DNA from: Christensenella sp. UBA6345 | GTDB lineage: Bacteria; Bacillota; Clostridia; Christensenellales; UBA1242 | Length of the DNA: 64,000 nt | Direction of reading: 5' to 3' | NCBI GenBank assembly: GCA_002437945.1 | Contig: DJSB01000030.1 | Coordinates: 21,303-85,302, forward strand | In this document: positions 1-9,878 of the stretch, one piece after another | Layout: each line of letters opens with the position of its first letter | Numbering within the stretch: position 1 is the stretch's first letter | The notes under the pieces: generated by a model | What the model was told of the DNA's origin: nothing | The model's input: the letters and a program-made list of their open reading frames with translations, nothing else | The model's database searches: none | Translations under genes and position numbers: made by a program

Positions 1-32
1 CTAACTTCCGATAATATAAATAATTATTACAT

Positions 33-530
33 TTATTTGTTTAATCTTTTTAATAATTCTTCAAACATTACTGCATGAGATTTTAACATTTCTTTAGAGT
101 TAATTAAATTATTAATCTCTTCACAAGACATAAATTTTACAGATCCTACTTCTTCTTCCTGTGGCTTAATATCTGATAGATTTATGTCTTTTTTAACATA
201 ATATAAAAATCTTATAGGCATATCAAATAACATATATCCAAGTTCAACAATTTCATTTTTATCAATATTTAAACCTAATTCTTCTTTAATTTCTCTTTCA
301 ATTGATTGTAGTGGAGTTTCACCACTATCAACATGACCACCAGTTGAAGAATACTCCCCACCTTTTTCTTTTGATGTTTTTTGAATTAAAAATTCACCTT
401 TATTATTTTGTATAAAAACAACAGCAATTGCAATATGTTCGTTATCATTAAATTTTGCAGTTTTATCGCCCCTAATTACTGTTCGACCAGTAGGAACACC
501 TTGATCATTATAGACATCTAATAATTCCAT
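33..530 (-). CDS. NUDIX hydrolase
   Basis: 165 residues with a complete Nudix box at residues 65-87 (G65, E71, R79-E80, E83-E84, G86), the Mg-binding helix that cleaves nucleoside diphosphates linked to another moiety. The N-terminal part (ELLDVYNDQGVPTG) resembles the IPP-isomerase/YfcD-like branch of small NUDIX proteins, but the substrate cannot be named. A good ribosome binding site (GGAG) precedes the ATG. It lies 42 nt after the DUF1667 gene with no terminator between, so it may be read through from the glycerol-3-phosphate operon. The family call is firm; the function is open. Confidence 0.9.
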   Translation of the reverse strand: MELLDVYNDQGVPTGRTVIRGDKTAKFNDNEHIAIAVVFIQNNKGEFLIQKTSKEKGGEYSSTGGHVDSGETPLQSIEREIKEELGLNIDKNEIVELGYMLFDMPIRFLYYVKKDINLSDIKPQEEEVGSVKFMSCEEINNLINSKEMLKSHAVMFEELLKRLNK

Positions 531-572
531 AATTCACTCCAAAATAAATTTTAATATTATTGTATTTTGTTA

Positions 573-905
573 TTAATAATTACCTGTCACGATAATATCA
601 ACGCCTAGATTACATACATTTTTAAGCACTATATCTCCTGCTTTAGCAGTATCTACATAAATATCTTTAATCGCATTTAATACATTATTAATCATATTTT
701 TTGGCACTAAATCAGTAGTTTTTACCGGTAGAACGCCTTTACTTGTATTAATTAATGCAGTAACCATACGTTTTGGATTGGTAAGTTCGGCTTTACCATA
801 TGTTTCGCCCCTAATACAACCATTGCCAGTAACGATAATATCGTCTCCATTCTTTTCAATATTTAATTCACAACCTACTGGGCACATAATACATGTTGTT
901 TTCAT
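573..905 (-). CDS. DUF1667 protein of the GlpA/GlpB operon
   Basis: 110 residues. The N-terminus has a cysteine set (C5, C8, C12, C30; pattern CxMCPxGC...C) of the kind that binds a zinc ion or an iron-sulfur cluster. Proteins with this DUF1667 signature are commonly encoded beside glycerol-3-phosphate dehydrogenase and a GlpB-like flavoprotein in anaerobic Firmicutes, and here the gene overlaps the flavoprotein gene by 4 nt. That position suggests it is an electron-transfer or small Fe-S subunit of the same enzyme complex; this is inference from context, since the biochemical role is not established. Confidence 0.88.
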   Translation of the reverse strand: MKTTCIMCPVGCELNIEKNGDDIIVTGNGCIRGETYGKAELTNPKRMVTALINTSKGVLPVKTTDLVPKNMINNVLNAIKDIYVDTAKAGDIVLKNVCNLGVDIIVTGNY

Positions 906-2134
906 ACGTTCCCCCTTACTGAAACTGTAACGTCTCCGTTAATTTTAGATTTATCAATAACTATTTTTTGCATCTCTCCGGCATTGGCTGCAAGAACAAA
1001 TTTAGAATATATTTCTTCGTTATTACATTTTAATGTGATAAATGAACGAGTGATACGATTGCTTAATCTAAAGTAAATTGTTAGTTGATCATCATTTTTA
1101 AATGCTTTTGATGGAGATACATATCTTACACCATCGCCAGCAATTATATTAAATGGATTATCATAATGTAATAATCCTAAAGCATATTTTGCTGCATTAA
1201 CACCAGCAAGTTTGCTTTCTTCAGTAACATTATCTACCAAATCGTGTACGTGTAGAACATTACCACAACTAAATATACCATCAATGTTTGTTTCCCTATA
1301 TTCATTTATATCTGCACCATTAGTTTTTGGGTTAAGTTTTAATCCTTTGATTAAATCTGTTTCGGGTATTAATCCTACAGATAATATCAAACAATCACAA
1401 GGTACGAAATGCTCGGTTTCTTTAATAGGTTTAAATCCATCAACTTGTGCTACATATACGCCTTCAATACGTGTATCTCCTACTACTTTAGTAACAGTAG
1501 TAGAAAGTTTAAGTGGAATGTTAAAGTCATTAAGACATTGCTGAATGTTACGTTTAAGTCCGCCAGATTCTGGCATAATCTCTAGTACTTCAATAACTTT
1601 TGCACCTTCAAAAGTAAGTCTTCTTGCCATAATCAGACCTATATCACCACTGCCTAAAATAACAACATTTTTACCTGGCAATTTACCATATAAATTAACC
1701 ATCTTTTGTGCTTGTCCAGCAGTATAAACTCCTACTGGTCTAGTACCTGTTAATGTTATACCTGCTGGAGTCTTTTCTCTACAGCCCATAGCCATTACTA
1801 TTGCTTTTGCTTCGACAACGGTTTCGCCATCTGGATTGATAAATGTTATATTATGTCCTGTAACATCAATAACAAATGTGTTAAGTAAAACCTTAACTTT
1901 AGTATCATTAATTAATGCTTCAAATCTTAAAGCATATTCTGGCCCAGTAAGTTCTTCATTAAAGTAATGTAAACCAAAGCCATTGTGAATGCACTGATTA
2001 AGAATACCACCTAATTTCTCATTACGTTCGATAAGTAGAGTTTTTGCACCAAGTTTATCACTTTCTATAGCAGCAGCCATACCTGCTGGTCCGCCACCAA
2101 TAACTACTACGTCATAAAATAATTTTTCTCCCAT
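902..2134 (-). CDS. GlpB-like FAD/NAD(P)-dependent oxidoreductase
   Basis: 410 residues. An N-terminal FAD Rossmann motif (GGGPAG, residues 13-18) is followed by a second dinucleotide-binding fold (VILGSGDIGLIMARR near residue 160). This is the two-dinucleotide-binding flavoprotein architecture. A CIHNGFG segment follows the first fold. It is the middle gene of a three-gene unit, overlapping DUF1667 by 4 nt and starting 2 nt after the GlpA stop, so the three products probably form one membrane-associated complex passing electrons from glycerol 3-phosphate to NAD or quinone. The electron acceptor is not visible in the sequence. Confidence 0.9.
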   Translation of the reverse strand: MGEKLFYDVVVIGGGPAGMAAAIESDKLGAKTLLIERNEKLGGILNQCIHNGFGLHYFNEELTGPEYALRFEALINDTKVKVLLNTFVIDVTGHNITFINPDGETVVEAKAIVMAMGCREKTPAGITLTGTRPVGVYTAGQAQKMVNLYGKLPGKNVVILGSGDIGLIMARRLTFEGAKVIEVLEIMPESGGLKRNIQQCLNDFNIPLKLSTTVTKVVGDTRIEGVYVAQVDGFKPIKETEHFVPCDCLILSVGLIPETDLIKGLKLNPKTNGADINEYRETNIDGIFSCGNVLHVHDLVDNVTEESKLAGVNAAKYALGLLHYDNPFNIIAGDGVRYVSPSKAFKNDDQLTIYFRLSNRITRSFITLKCNNEEIYSKFVLAANAGEMQKIVIDKSKINGDVTVSVRGNV

Positions 2135-2136
2135 AA

Positions 2137-3549
2137 TTACTCCTTTGTCTCTGGATTAATTGATGAAATATAAAAGTTAGAACCCATATTTTCTTTAACT
2201 ACTTCTTCGCTAGGTATATTAAGTGTTTCACTTATAGTCTGAATAACTTTAGTTAAGCAGAAACCACCTTGGCATCTACCCATACCCGCCCTAACTCTAC
2301 GTTTAATAGCATCAACACTATTAGGTTTAAGTGGAGAGTTAAGTGCTTCTTTAATTTCTCCTAAACTAACACATTCACATTTACATACTATTCTACCGTA
2401 ATCTGGGTTATCTTTAATTAATTGGTTACGTTGAACACTATCAAGTTTGTTAATATCTGTATATGGTTTACGTGGAATCATTTTTATTTCTTCTTGATTA
2501 TACCCCAACAAATCTTCAACAACATATTCTGCTATTGCTGGTGCAGAACTCAATCCCGGTGAACATATACCTGCTATATTAATTATTCCGTCCTGCATAC
2601 TTGATTTTTCTACAATAAAATCGTTTCCGCTAATAACTCTAACACCAGAGAAATTACGTATATTTTTATTAAAAGGAACATCTAGAATTGCAGTAGATTT
2701 TTGTTTAACATCGTTAAGTCCTTCTGTAGTTGTCATAGTACTAAACTCACAAGGATATGATGTAGGTCCTACTAGAGTATTACCGTCAGCAGTAGGAGTA
2801 ATTAAAACTCCCTTGCTTGTTTTGCTTGGTAGTGGAAATATTGTTAAATCAGTTATATTAACTGTATTATCAAGTAAATAATATTCGCCACGTCTAAACT
2901 CAAGTGGATAAGTTTCGGTATTAAGTATCTTTGCTACATCGTTATATCCCATAGCAGATGCATTAACGATATATTTAACTTCTATATCAAGATTATTGGC
3001 TTTTAATCTATATCCATTAGATGTATGTTCACAAGAATTTATCTCGGTATTAAATACAACTTTTGCACCATTAATTACTGCTTCTTCTGCTAGAGCAATG
3101 GTAAACATATATGGTGATACAACACATGATGTATTAGCATACAATCCGCAAGTCACTTCTTCTTTCAAATCTGGTACTAATTGAAGTAGTCCTGCTCTAT
3201 CTAAAACCGACAAGCCATCAACACCATTTGCTATACCACGTTCATACAACTCTTTTACTGCTTCTTTATCATTGCCTACAACGATAGCACCACATTTAAT
3301 AAGTGGAACTGAAAGTTGTGGACAAAGAGTATGAAACAATTGATTGCCCCTTACATTAAATTTTGCTTTTAAAGTATGTGGTTTACAGTCAAAACCCGCA
3401 TGAACTATACCACTATTGGCTTTTGAACTGCCCATACCAACATCGTTGGCTTTTTCAATAAGTATGGCTTTAACACCGTGTCTGGTTAATTTGTTTAACA
3501 CTGCACAGCCTATTACTCCACCGCCAATTATTGCAACATCATAATCCAT
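2137..3549 (-). CDS. glpA: Glycerol-3-phosphate dehydrogenase, FAD and BFD-type Fe-S (GlpA-like)
   Basis: 470 residues. FAD-binding motif GGGVIG at residues 9-14, then a DAO-type oxidase fold, then a C-terminal BFD-like [2Fe-2S] domain with cysteines 389, 391, 426 and 431 (VCKCECV...CQGGFC). The combination is typical of the anaerobic-type enzyme that oxidises glycerol 3-phosphate to dihydroxyacetone phosphate. It is first in the operon and divergent from glpK, which makes its substrate. The start ATG has GGAG just upstream. No glycerol facilitator gene is present in the window. Confidence 0.92.
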   Translation of the reverse strand: MDYDVAIIGGGVIGCAVLNKLTRHGVKAILIEKANDVGMGSSKANSGIVHAGFDCKPHTLKAKFNVRGNQLFHTLCPQLSVPLIKCGAIVVGNDKEAVKELYERGIANGVDGLSVLDRAGLLQLVPDLKEEVTCGLYANTSCVVSPYMFTIALAEEAVINGAKVVFNTEINSCEHTSNGYRLKANNLDIEVKYIVNASAMGYNDVAKILNTETYPLEFRRGEYYLLDNTVNITDLTIFPLPSKTSKGVLITPTADGNTLVGPTSYPCEFSTMTTTEGLNDVKQKSTAILDVPFNKNIRNFSGVRVISGNDFIVEKSSMQDGIINIAGICSPGLSSAPAIAEYVVEDLLGYNQEEIKMIPRKPYTDINKLDSVQRNQLIKDNPDYGRIVCKCECVSLGEIKEALNSPLKPNSVDAIKRRVRAGMGRCQGGFCLTKVIQTISETLNIPSEEVVKENMGSNFYISSINPETKE

Positions 3550-3717
3550 ATTTCACTCCTACAATATATTTTTTGAATATTAATTATTGTTTTGCTTAAA
3601 AATATTATAACAAAAAAGTCTATGTTAGTATAAATAAATAAGCAAATTGTTTTAATTTTTTATAAAAATTTGTTAAAATTATTATGTAAAAAAATTTAAT
3701 ATTTATTAGGAGTAGTT
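3550..3717. promoter_or_regulatory. Divergent glpA / glpK promoter region
   Basis: The 168-nt gap between the two glycerol units must hold both promoters. On the minus strand a perfect -10 (TATAAT) lies at 3604-3609 with a poor -35. On the plus strand an extended -10 (TGTTAAAAT, 3671-3679) lies about 40 nt before the glpK start, again without a clear -35. Weak -35 boxes suggest activator dependence, but no operator palindrome is obvious. Confidence 0.4.
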
Positions 3718-5190
3718 GTGGGTAAAAAATATATTTTAGGTATAGACGTAGGAACTACTAGTGTAAGGACTGTTTTGTACGATACAAAACAACATACTAT
3801 AGTAAATGTCGAAAAGGTTAAATTTACTCAATATTTCCCTAAACCTGGCTGGGTAGAACATGACCCAAAAGAAATATGGAAATGTACAGAAAAAACTTTA
3901 AACGATACAATAAAGAAATTTAATTTAACCGATAAAGATATATACGGCATAGGCATAACCAATCAACGTGAAACCACTGTAGCATGGAATAAAGATACAC
4001 TTGATAGTCCATGTAATGCTATTGTATGGCAATGCAGACGTACTGCAGATTATTGTAGCAGTATAAAAAATAAAGACGATATTAAAAAACGAACAGGTTT
4101 AATAGTAGATAGTTATTTTTCGGCTACAAAGATGAGATGGATGCTTAACAATGTACCCGAAGTTAAAAAATTAAACAAACTGAACAAATTATGTTTTGGC
4201 ACAATAGATAGTTTCCTTATAGCAAAGTTAACAAAAGGTGAAAGTTTCTATACAGATGTTACTAATGCTTCAAGAACTATGTTATACAACATTAACACCC
4301 TTAAATGGGACGAGAAACTTCTTAAACAATTCGGGATTAATAAAAACTCATTACCAGAAGTTAAACCATGTAATTATAATTTTGGTATGGCAAAAACAAT
4401 TGCTGGAGAAATACCAATATTAAGTGTTATTGGTGATCAACAAGCTTCCCTATTTGGACAAGGTTGTTTTGAAAAAGGAATGGCAAAAAACACATATGGC
4501 ACAGGTTGTTTTATATTAATGAATATAGGTTCACAAGCAAGTATGACTAATAAGAAATTACTTAAAACAATTGCTTGGCAGATTGATGATCAAATAAACT
4601 ATGCTCTTGAAGGAAGTATATTTAATGCAGGTGCTGCCCTAGAATGGGGAAATAGACTTGGATTGTTTAAGGATAGCAGAGAAACTTCTGCACTTGCTGA
4701 AAGCGTAGGAAGTAATGAAGGATTATATTGTGTACCAGCATTTACGGGGCTGGGTGCTCCATATTGGGATCCAAAGGCTAAAGGTATAATATATGGCATA
4801 ACAGGTGGTACTACAAAAGCACACGTAAGTAGAGCCATATTAGAAAGTATGGCATATTCAACATACGACATAGTAAGAACTATGGAAAATAAGCATATTA
4901 ATATACAAGAATTAAGAGTTGATGGCGGAGTAAGTAAAAATGACTTTTTATTACAATTCCAAACAGATTTAATTAGAGTAAAATTATTAAGACAAGAAAG
5001 CATAGAAGCCACAGTCCTTGGTACAATATATATGGCAGGATTTAATTGTGGTGTATATAAATCTCTTAACGATATATCAAAACATATTAAATTCACTTCA
5101 ACATTTACACCAAAAATGAAAATAAATGATGCAAAAAAACTAATCATTGGCTGGCATGATGCAGTAAAAAGATGTTTATACAAAGGCTAG
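3718..5190 (+). CDS. glpK: Glycerol kinase
   Basis: 490 residues, full length for the FGGY carbohydrate kinase family. The N-terminus GIDVGTTSVRTVLYD is the phosphate-binding loop, and GITNQRETTVAW and GALEWGNRLGLF match conserved GlpK segments. It phosphorylates glycerol with ATP to glycerol 3-phosphate, the substrate of the divergently encoded GlpA complex. The start codon is GTG, with AGGAG at 3708-3712 five bases upstream. The lipase-like gene follows after 9 nt, so the two are co-transcribed. Confidence 0.95.
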   Translation: MGKKYILGIDVGTTSVRTVLYDTKQHTIVNVEKVKFTQYFPKPGWVEHDPKEIWKCTEKTLNDTIKKFNLTDKDIYGIGITNQRETTVAWNKDTLDSPCNAIVWQCRRTADYCSSIKNKDDIKKRTGLIVDSYFSATKMRWMLNNVPEVKKLNKLNKLCFGTIDSFLIAKLTKGESFYTDVTNASRTMLYNINTLKWDEKLLKQFGINKNSLPEVKPCNYNFGMAKTIAGEIPILSVIGDQQASLFGQGCFEKGMAKNTYGTGCFILMNIGSQASMTNKKLLKTIAWQIDDQINYALEGSIFNAGAALEWGNRLGLFKDSRETSALAESVGSNEGLYCVPAFTGLGAPYWDPKAKGIIYGITGGTTKAHVSRAILESMAYSTYDIVRTMENKHINIQELRVDGGVSKNDFLLQFQTDLIRVKLLRQESIEATVLGTIYMAGFNCGVYKSLNDISKHIKFTSTFTPKMKINDAKKLIIGWHDAVKRCLYKG

Positions 5191-5199
5191 GTAAAAATT

Positions 5200-6081
5200 A
5201 TGAGAAAAGAAATAATAACTGGTTATGAAAATAAAGATTTAGTAGGATACTTTTGGGACGAAGTGTCCAACCCAAAAGCAGTAGTTCAAATAATCCATGG
5301 TATGCAGGAACATGCAAAAAGATATGACGACTTTGCAAAATATCTTAATCAAAATGGATTTATTGTATTTGCAAGCGACTTACGTGGTCATGGCGAAACT
5401 GCTGGCGATGTAAAAGTATTGGGACATACCAATGGAGATATATTTAAAGAAATAGTATCTGACCAAGTTTTGATAACTGAAAAGTTGATTAAAAAATACG
5501 ATTTACCTGTGTACGTATTGGGACATTCCTTTGGTTCATTTATTACCCAACGTTATACTCAAATATGCAATTTAGCCAACAAGATAGTTATTTGCGGTAG
5601 TGCTTACACCAAAACCTTTACAATGTTTATGGCTGACATTATTGCTCATATCACTGCCCTATTTAAAGGCAATCATTCTACTGCAAAACTTATAGAAAAA
5701 TTAAGTTTTGGTAGTTATGCTAAAAAGTATCCTAATGGCAATTGGCTAGTTACTGATGATGAAGTATTTAAAGCATATCAAGAAGACCCATATTGTGGCA
5801 CACCATTCCCTGCTTGCTTCTATAAAAGTTTGTTTAAGAATGCGATACGTAACTATAGAGACCTTAAATTGATTACACCAGAGAAAAAAATATTATTAAT
5901 TGCTGGCGATAAAGATCCAGTAGGTGGCAATGGTAAGTTGGTAACAAAATTGTATAAGACATATAAAAAGCAACATGTTAACGTAGAAATGAAACTATAT
6001 GAAAATGAATTACATGAAATTCTTAATGGTGCTAAAAAACAAGAAGTATATAAAGATGTTGTAGATTTCTTTAATAAATAA
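5200..6081 (+). CDS. Alpha/beta hydrolase, monoacylglycerol-lipase-like
   Basis: 293 residues of the serine hydrolase S33/Hydrolase_4 type. Motifs in order: HGMQEH (oxyanion-hole region, about 33-38), RGHG (62-65), nucleophile elbow GHSFG with Ser110, candidate acid Asp239 in GDKDP, and His272. No signal peptide, so it acts in the cytoplasm. It sits 9 nt behind glpK, which suggests that it releases glycerol from a monoglyceride or similar ester to feed GlpK; that role is inferred from context, the fold and triad are seen. Confidence 0.88.
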   Translation: MRKEIITGYENKDLVGYFWDEVSNPKAVVQIIHGMQEHAKRYDDFAKYLNQNGFIVFASDLRGHGETAGDVKVLGHTNGDIFKEIVSDQVLITEKLIKKYDLPVYVLGHSFGSFITQRYTQICNLANKIVICGSAYTKTFTMFMADIIAHITALFKGNHSTAKLIEKLSFGSYAKKYPNGNWLVTDDEVFKAYQEDPYCGTPFPACFYKSLFKNAIRNYRDLKLITPEKKILLIAGDKDPVGGNGKLVTKLYKTYKKQHVNVEMKLYENELHEILNGAKKQEVYKDVVDFFNK

Positions 6082-6106
6082 CTAATTTTATATTTATTTA
6101 AAGCAT

Positions 6107-6143
6107 AAAAAATAGCCGCAATAAAGCGACTATTTTTATTTTT
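6107..6143. terminator. Bidirectional terminator between convergent genes
   Basis: Stem 6111-6119 with 6126-6134, followed by a T-run on the plus strand and by TTTTATG on the minus strand. It closes the glpK-hydrolase unit and may also end the convergent minus gene at a distance. One pair is a G-U wobble only in the minus-strand transcript. Confidence 0.75.
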
Positions 6144-6373
6144 GCATAATATTATAGCATAGTACTATATATTTTGACATAATATATTTTTTAACTATCG
6201 AAAGTTATCGACAAATAGTCTAAAAAGATATTAACAGCAACAGATATTACTTTAAACTCAAAGTGCTTGATTTATTAATAAAATAATTAGAAACTATTAT
6301 ATATAATCAAAATTATTTAATATGGATTTATCGTTAAATTAACATCTGTTGTCAAAGTGAAAGTAATCTTTAA

Positions 6374-7483
6374 CTAGACAAGTTTAAAAGTAAGTGTTGC
6401 CGGATTATGATCGGAATATTGAAAATCTACACTATTACCATTAACCAAATTGGTTATATTGGTAATTTCTACATTGTCACTAATGATATAACCATCTAAC
6501 ACTGCACTATAATTGACACCTTTAGTATATGGTATATCTGTTGACCTACAAGTAGCATCATCAGTAGATGACGCAAATCTAAAGTGGTCTGCCAAGTCTT
6601 CTTGTGTTAATTGGAACACCCATTCTGGTACATATTGCTGTGTAGGAAATAAATTAATACTATTAGCAATATCATGATTGAAGTCTCCACCAGCAATTAC
6701 ATAATTACCCTTTTCATATTCACTAGTCAATATAGCATTAAGGCAAGCCAATTGCTTTTGTCTAATCTTGCCACCCTTATCATATGCTGACATATGTGAA
6801 TTAATTATTACAAGTTCTTTATCGTTGTTTACTTTAACTCGGTTAATAGAAAAACAACGGTCTAAATCAAAAAATTTATTAGGAAAACTATTATCTACTG
6901 GATAAGAAATACGAGTAGATTGTTCTATTTTATATTTACTAAAAGTAGCAACACCAGCGGTATTAGCACCATGTGGGTCATTAAATGGATATGCTAAATA
7001 TGCCGAATGAAAATTAATAGCATAAGTATAGCCATAATCATCACTTATAGACTTAAGCATATCAAGTTGATTTACATCATAACTTCTATCCCCTTTAGTA
7101 TCTACTTCTTGGAATAAATAGAAGTCAGAATTTAATTCTTTTGCGATATTAACAACACCATTAGTGTTATCTAGAACAACTTGTTTTGAACGTGCTTTAC
7201 TATTCTTACCAGTTACTTTTTTACCATCTAGCATTTTACCGCTATCCATAAAAAATGAGAATTCATGATTATACGCACCAAAACCTATATTATATGTGGT
7301 AATAGTATAATTGGTGTTGGTAGATATGCTATCATTCTGATTATTATTAATTTCTAATTCTAGATTATCTTCTATCCTATAATATTGGCAAGAAACATAT
7401 ATTAAGTAGCCACACACAAGCAATATTACAGCACCCAACAGACTTGCCAATGTTATTGCTGTTATTTTAAATGCTTTTTTCAT
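6374..7483 (-). CDS. Membrane-anchored endonuclease/exonuclease/phosphatase-family protein
   Basis: 369 residues. Residues 8-31 form one hydrophobic segment after a basic start, a signal anchor or uncleaved signal, so the catalytic part is probably outside. EEP-fold motifs are present in order: YNIGFG (64-69), QEVD (125-128), SH (229-230), GGDFNHD (265-271) and SDHNP (357-361), which supply the metal-binding Asn/Glu/Asp and the catalytic His. The family includes DNases, sphingomyelinases and inositol phosphatases; an extracytoplasmic member could be any of these. It stands alone, with AGGAGAG before the ATG. Confidence 0.85.
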   Translation of the reverse strand: MKKAFKITAITLASLLGAVILLVCGYLIYVSCQYYRIEDNLELEINNNQNDSISTNTNYTITTYNIGFGAYNHEFSFFMDSGKMLDGKKVTGKNSKARSKQVVLDNTNGVVNIAKELNSDFYLFQEVDTKGDRSYDVNQLDMLKSISDDYGYTYAINFHSAYLAYPFNDPHGANTAGVATFSKYKIEQSTRISYPVDNSFPNKFFDLDRCFSINRVKVNNDKELVIINSHMSAYDKGGKIRQKQLACLNAILTSEYEKGNYVIAGGDFNHDIANSINLFPTQQYVPEWVFQLTQEDLADHFRFASSTDDATCRSTDIPYTKGVNYSAVLDGYIISDNVEITNITNLVNGNSVDFQYSDHNPATLTFKLV

Positions 7484-7521
7484 ATTCTACTCTCCTTAAT
7501 TAATTGTAACAAAATATTATA

Positions 7522-7559
7522 AAAACAAAAAGAGAAAATGGCATATTTACCATTTTCTC
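7522..7559 (-). terminator. Intrinsic terminator of the metal efflux operon
   Basis: Perfect 10-bp stem (7532-7541 with 7550-7559), 8-nt loop, followed in the minus direction by TTTTTGTTTTT. It begins 9 nt after the ATPase stop codon. Confidence 0.88.
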
Positions 7560-7567
7560 ACTTTTTA

Positions 7568-9874
7568 TTATTCACTAGTTTTATCATTTAATAATTTTTT
7601 CTCATTTTTTCTATTTTTACCTAATTTAATGGTGAAAATTCTAATAGCATTAAGTATTGCTAAAATACTTACACCAACATCGGCAAATATTGCTAGGTAC
7701 ATAGGTGCTAAATCTATTGTTCCTAATACCATAATTATAAATTTAATTATTAAACAGAAGACAATGTTTTCAGTAGCGATTCGACGTGTAGTCTTTGCAA
7801 TTTTGACAGAGTCTACAACACTATTTAAATCATCTGTCATAACAACTATATCGGAATATTCGATAGCACTATCACTACCGTTAATACCCATAGCATAACC
7901 TACACTTGACATATCAAGTACTGGAGCATCATTGATGCCATCTCCAACATAACCGACATTACCATATTCTTCACTTATTTTTTCAAATTCGGCCACTTTA
8001 TCTTGTGGTAATAAGTTGTATTTATAATCATCTACACCGACATCATATGATACGAATTCGGCAGTAACTTTATTGTCACCAGTCAACATAATTGTTTTGA
8101 TACCCTTTGCCTTTAATTCGCCGATGGCATCTTTAGATGTATCCTTAACAACATCGCTAACAACCACATAACCTAAAAATTCGTCTTTTGTAGCAACATA
8201 AATTATAGTGCCAGCAACTGATTGTGGGTTATAATCAATATGGTTACTTTCAAGTAATTTCTCATTACCGCAATATACTTCTTCGCCAAATACTGTGGCA
8301 ATAATTCCCTGTCCCATAATTTCTCTAGAAGCGGTTATTTGTGTAGGGTCTACTTTATTATCGCCTACAATACATTTAGAAATTGGGTGATTGGAAGTAC
8401 TTTCTGCATATACAAGGAACTTTAACATTTCTTTTTCATCATGACTATTAATTTCGGTAATTCTAAATTTACCCATAGTTATTGTGCCAGTTTTGTCAAA
8501 ACATATTGCTTTTAAACTATTAATTTTATCTAATACATTAGCACCTTTTATAAGTAATCCATATTTTGCACTAACACCAAGTCCACAGAAATATGTTAAT
8601 GGTATAGAAATAACTAATGCACAAGGACAAGAAATAACCAAGAATACAGCGGCTTTATGAACACCACTAACTATACCGCCAGAATATAGTGGGAATAATG
8701 CGAACAATACTACAGCAATAGCAACTACACTAGGAGTATAATATCTAGCAAATTTGGTTATAAAATTCTCTGCTTTTGATTTTTTACTTGAATTATTTTC
8801 AATTAAATCCAATATTTTTGCAACAGTAGAATTCTCATAAGTACTAACTACTCGAGCATAAACTGCATTGCTTAAATTGATACTACCAGAAAAGACTTTA
8901 GAATCTTTTTCAGCAAACATAGGCATACTTTCGCCTGTGATTGAACTTACGTCAAAATTAGTTTCGGATTTAACTAATACTACATCTGTAGGAACTTTTT
9001 CCCCTACTTTTATAAGAATAATGTCATTAACTTTTAATTCTTCAGGTTTAACAACTTCTATTTTGCCATCGTTAACTAGGTTGGCATATTCAGGTTTAAG
9101 ATTAACTATGCTACCTATGGCTGCTCTAGACTTTGCTACTGCATGGTCTTGGAACAACTCTCCCACATTATACAATAACATTACAGCCACTGCTTCGGGC
9201 ATTTCATTTATGGCAAAAGCAGCAATTGACGCAAGACTTGTTAAAAACTTTTCATCAAGGAATTTACCTTTAACAATATTTTTAACCGCACCAATAATTA
9301 CTTCGTAACCTACAACAAGATAAGAAACTAAATAAATACCAAATTTCCACCAGAAACCTACTGGCAATACTAATCCCAATATAAATAATACTGTAGAAAT
9401 ATATACTTTAATAAATTCCGAGTTAAACCAATTAATTTTATATGTTGATGGCTTTTTTGCTTCAATTTCGGGTTTCACTTCTTCTTTAATTTCTGGCAAA
9501 TTATCAATAGTAATCTGTGATATTACGCTGTCAATATCAGTATCACTAACATGGATATGAGACGACTCATTAACAGATACTTCACTATCTTTAAACTTTT
9601 TGTTTTTACTCCTTGCTTTTAGAGAATCAAGATAATTTTGTTTTTTTAGATTTTTAACAATAACATTGGGCAATACTTTAGATGTAAGTTCTTGCAACAT
9701 ATTCTCTAATTCTTGCTCTGTATGATTAAAATCATCAACAGTTTCTACATATAATTTAAGGTCAACAAAACTTAATGTTGCACTTTTAATATATGGTAAT
9801 TTATTAATTGCGTGTTCAAGTTTACCAGCACAAACAGCACAATCAACACCTACTAACTTAAAATTAGACTTCAT
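7568..9874 (-). CDS. P1B-type heavy-metal efflux ATPase (Zn/Cd/Pb-like)
   Basis: 768 residues. An N-terminal HMA domain carries the metal motif GVDCAVC (C12, C15). The ATPase core follows: TGE 314-316 (actuator), CPC 416-418 in the transmembrane metal site, phosphorylation motif DKTGT 460-464, HP 496-497, and GDGINDAP 644-651. The segment after CPC (ALVISIPLTYFCG) is that of CadA/ZntA-like zinc/cadmium/lead exporters rather than copper pumps. A poorly conserved, acidic linker (about 75-145) with HIH separates the HMA domain from the first membrane helix. It lies 4 nt behind an ArsR-family gene, as expected for metal-inducible efflux. Confidence 0.94.
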   Translation of the reverse strand: MKSNFKLVGVDCAVCAGKLEHAINKLPYIKSATLSFVDLKLYVETVDDFNHTEQELENMLQELTSKVLPNVIVKNLKKQNYLDSLKARSKNKKFKDSEVSVNESSHIHVSDTDIDSVISQITIDNLPEIKEEVKPEIEAKKPSTYKINWFNSEFIKVYISTVLFILGLVLPVGFWWKFGIYLVSYLVVGYEVIIGAVKNIVKGKFLDEKFLTSLASIAAFAINEMPEAVAVMLLYNVGELFQDHAVAKSRAAIGSIVNLKPEYANLVNDGKIEVVKPEELKVNDIILIKVGEKVPTDVVLVKSETNFDVSSITGESMPMFAEKDSKVFSGSINLSNAVYARVVSTYENSTVAKILDLIENNSSKKSKAENFITKFARYYTPSVVAIAVVLFALFPLYSGGIVSGVHKAAVFLVISCPCALVISIPLTYFCGLGVSAKYGLLIKGANVLDKINSLKAICFDKTGTITMGKFRITEINSHDEKEMLKFLVYAESTSNHPISKCIVGDNKVDPTQITASREIMGQGIIATVFGEEVYCGNEKLLESNHIDYNPQSVAGTIIYVATKDEFLGYVVVSDVVKDTSKDAIGELKAKGIKTIMLTGDNKVTAEFVSYDVGVDDYKYNLLPQDKVAEFEKISEEYGNVGYVGDGINDAPVLDMSSVGYAMGINGSDSAIEYSDIVVMTDDLNSVVDSVKIAKTTRRIATENIVFCLIIKFIIMVLGTIDLAPMYLAIFADVGVSILAILNAIRIFTIKLGKNRKNEKKLLNDKTSE

Positions 9875-9878
9875 AAAA

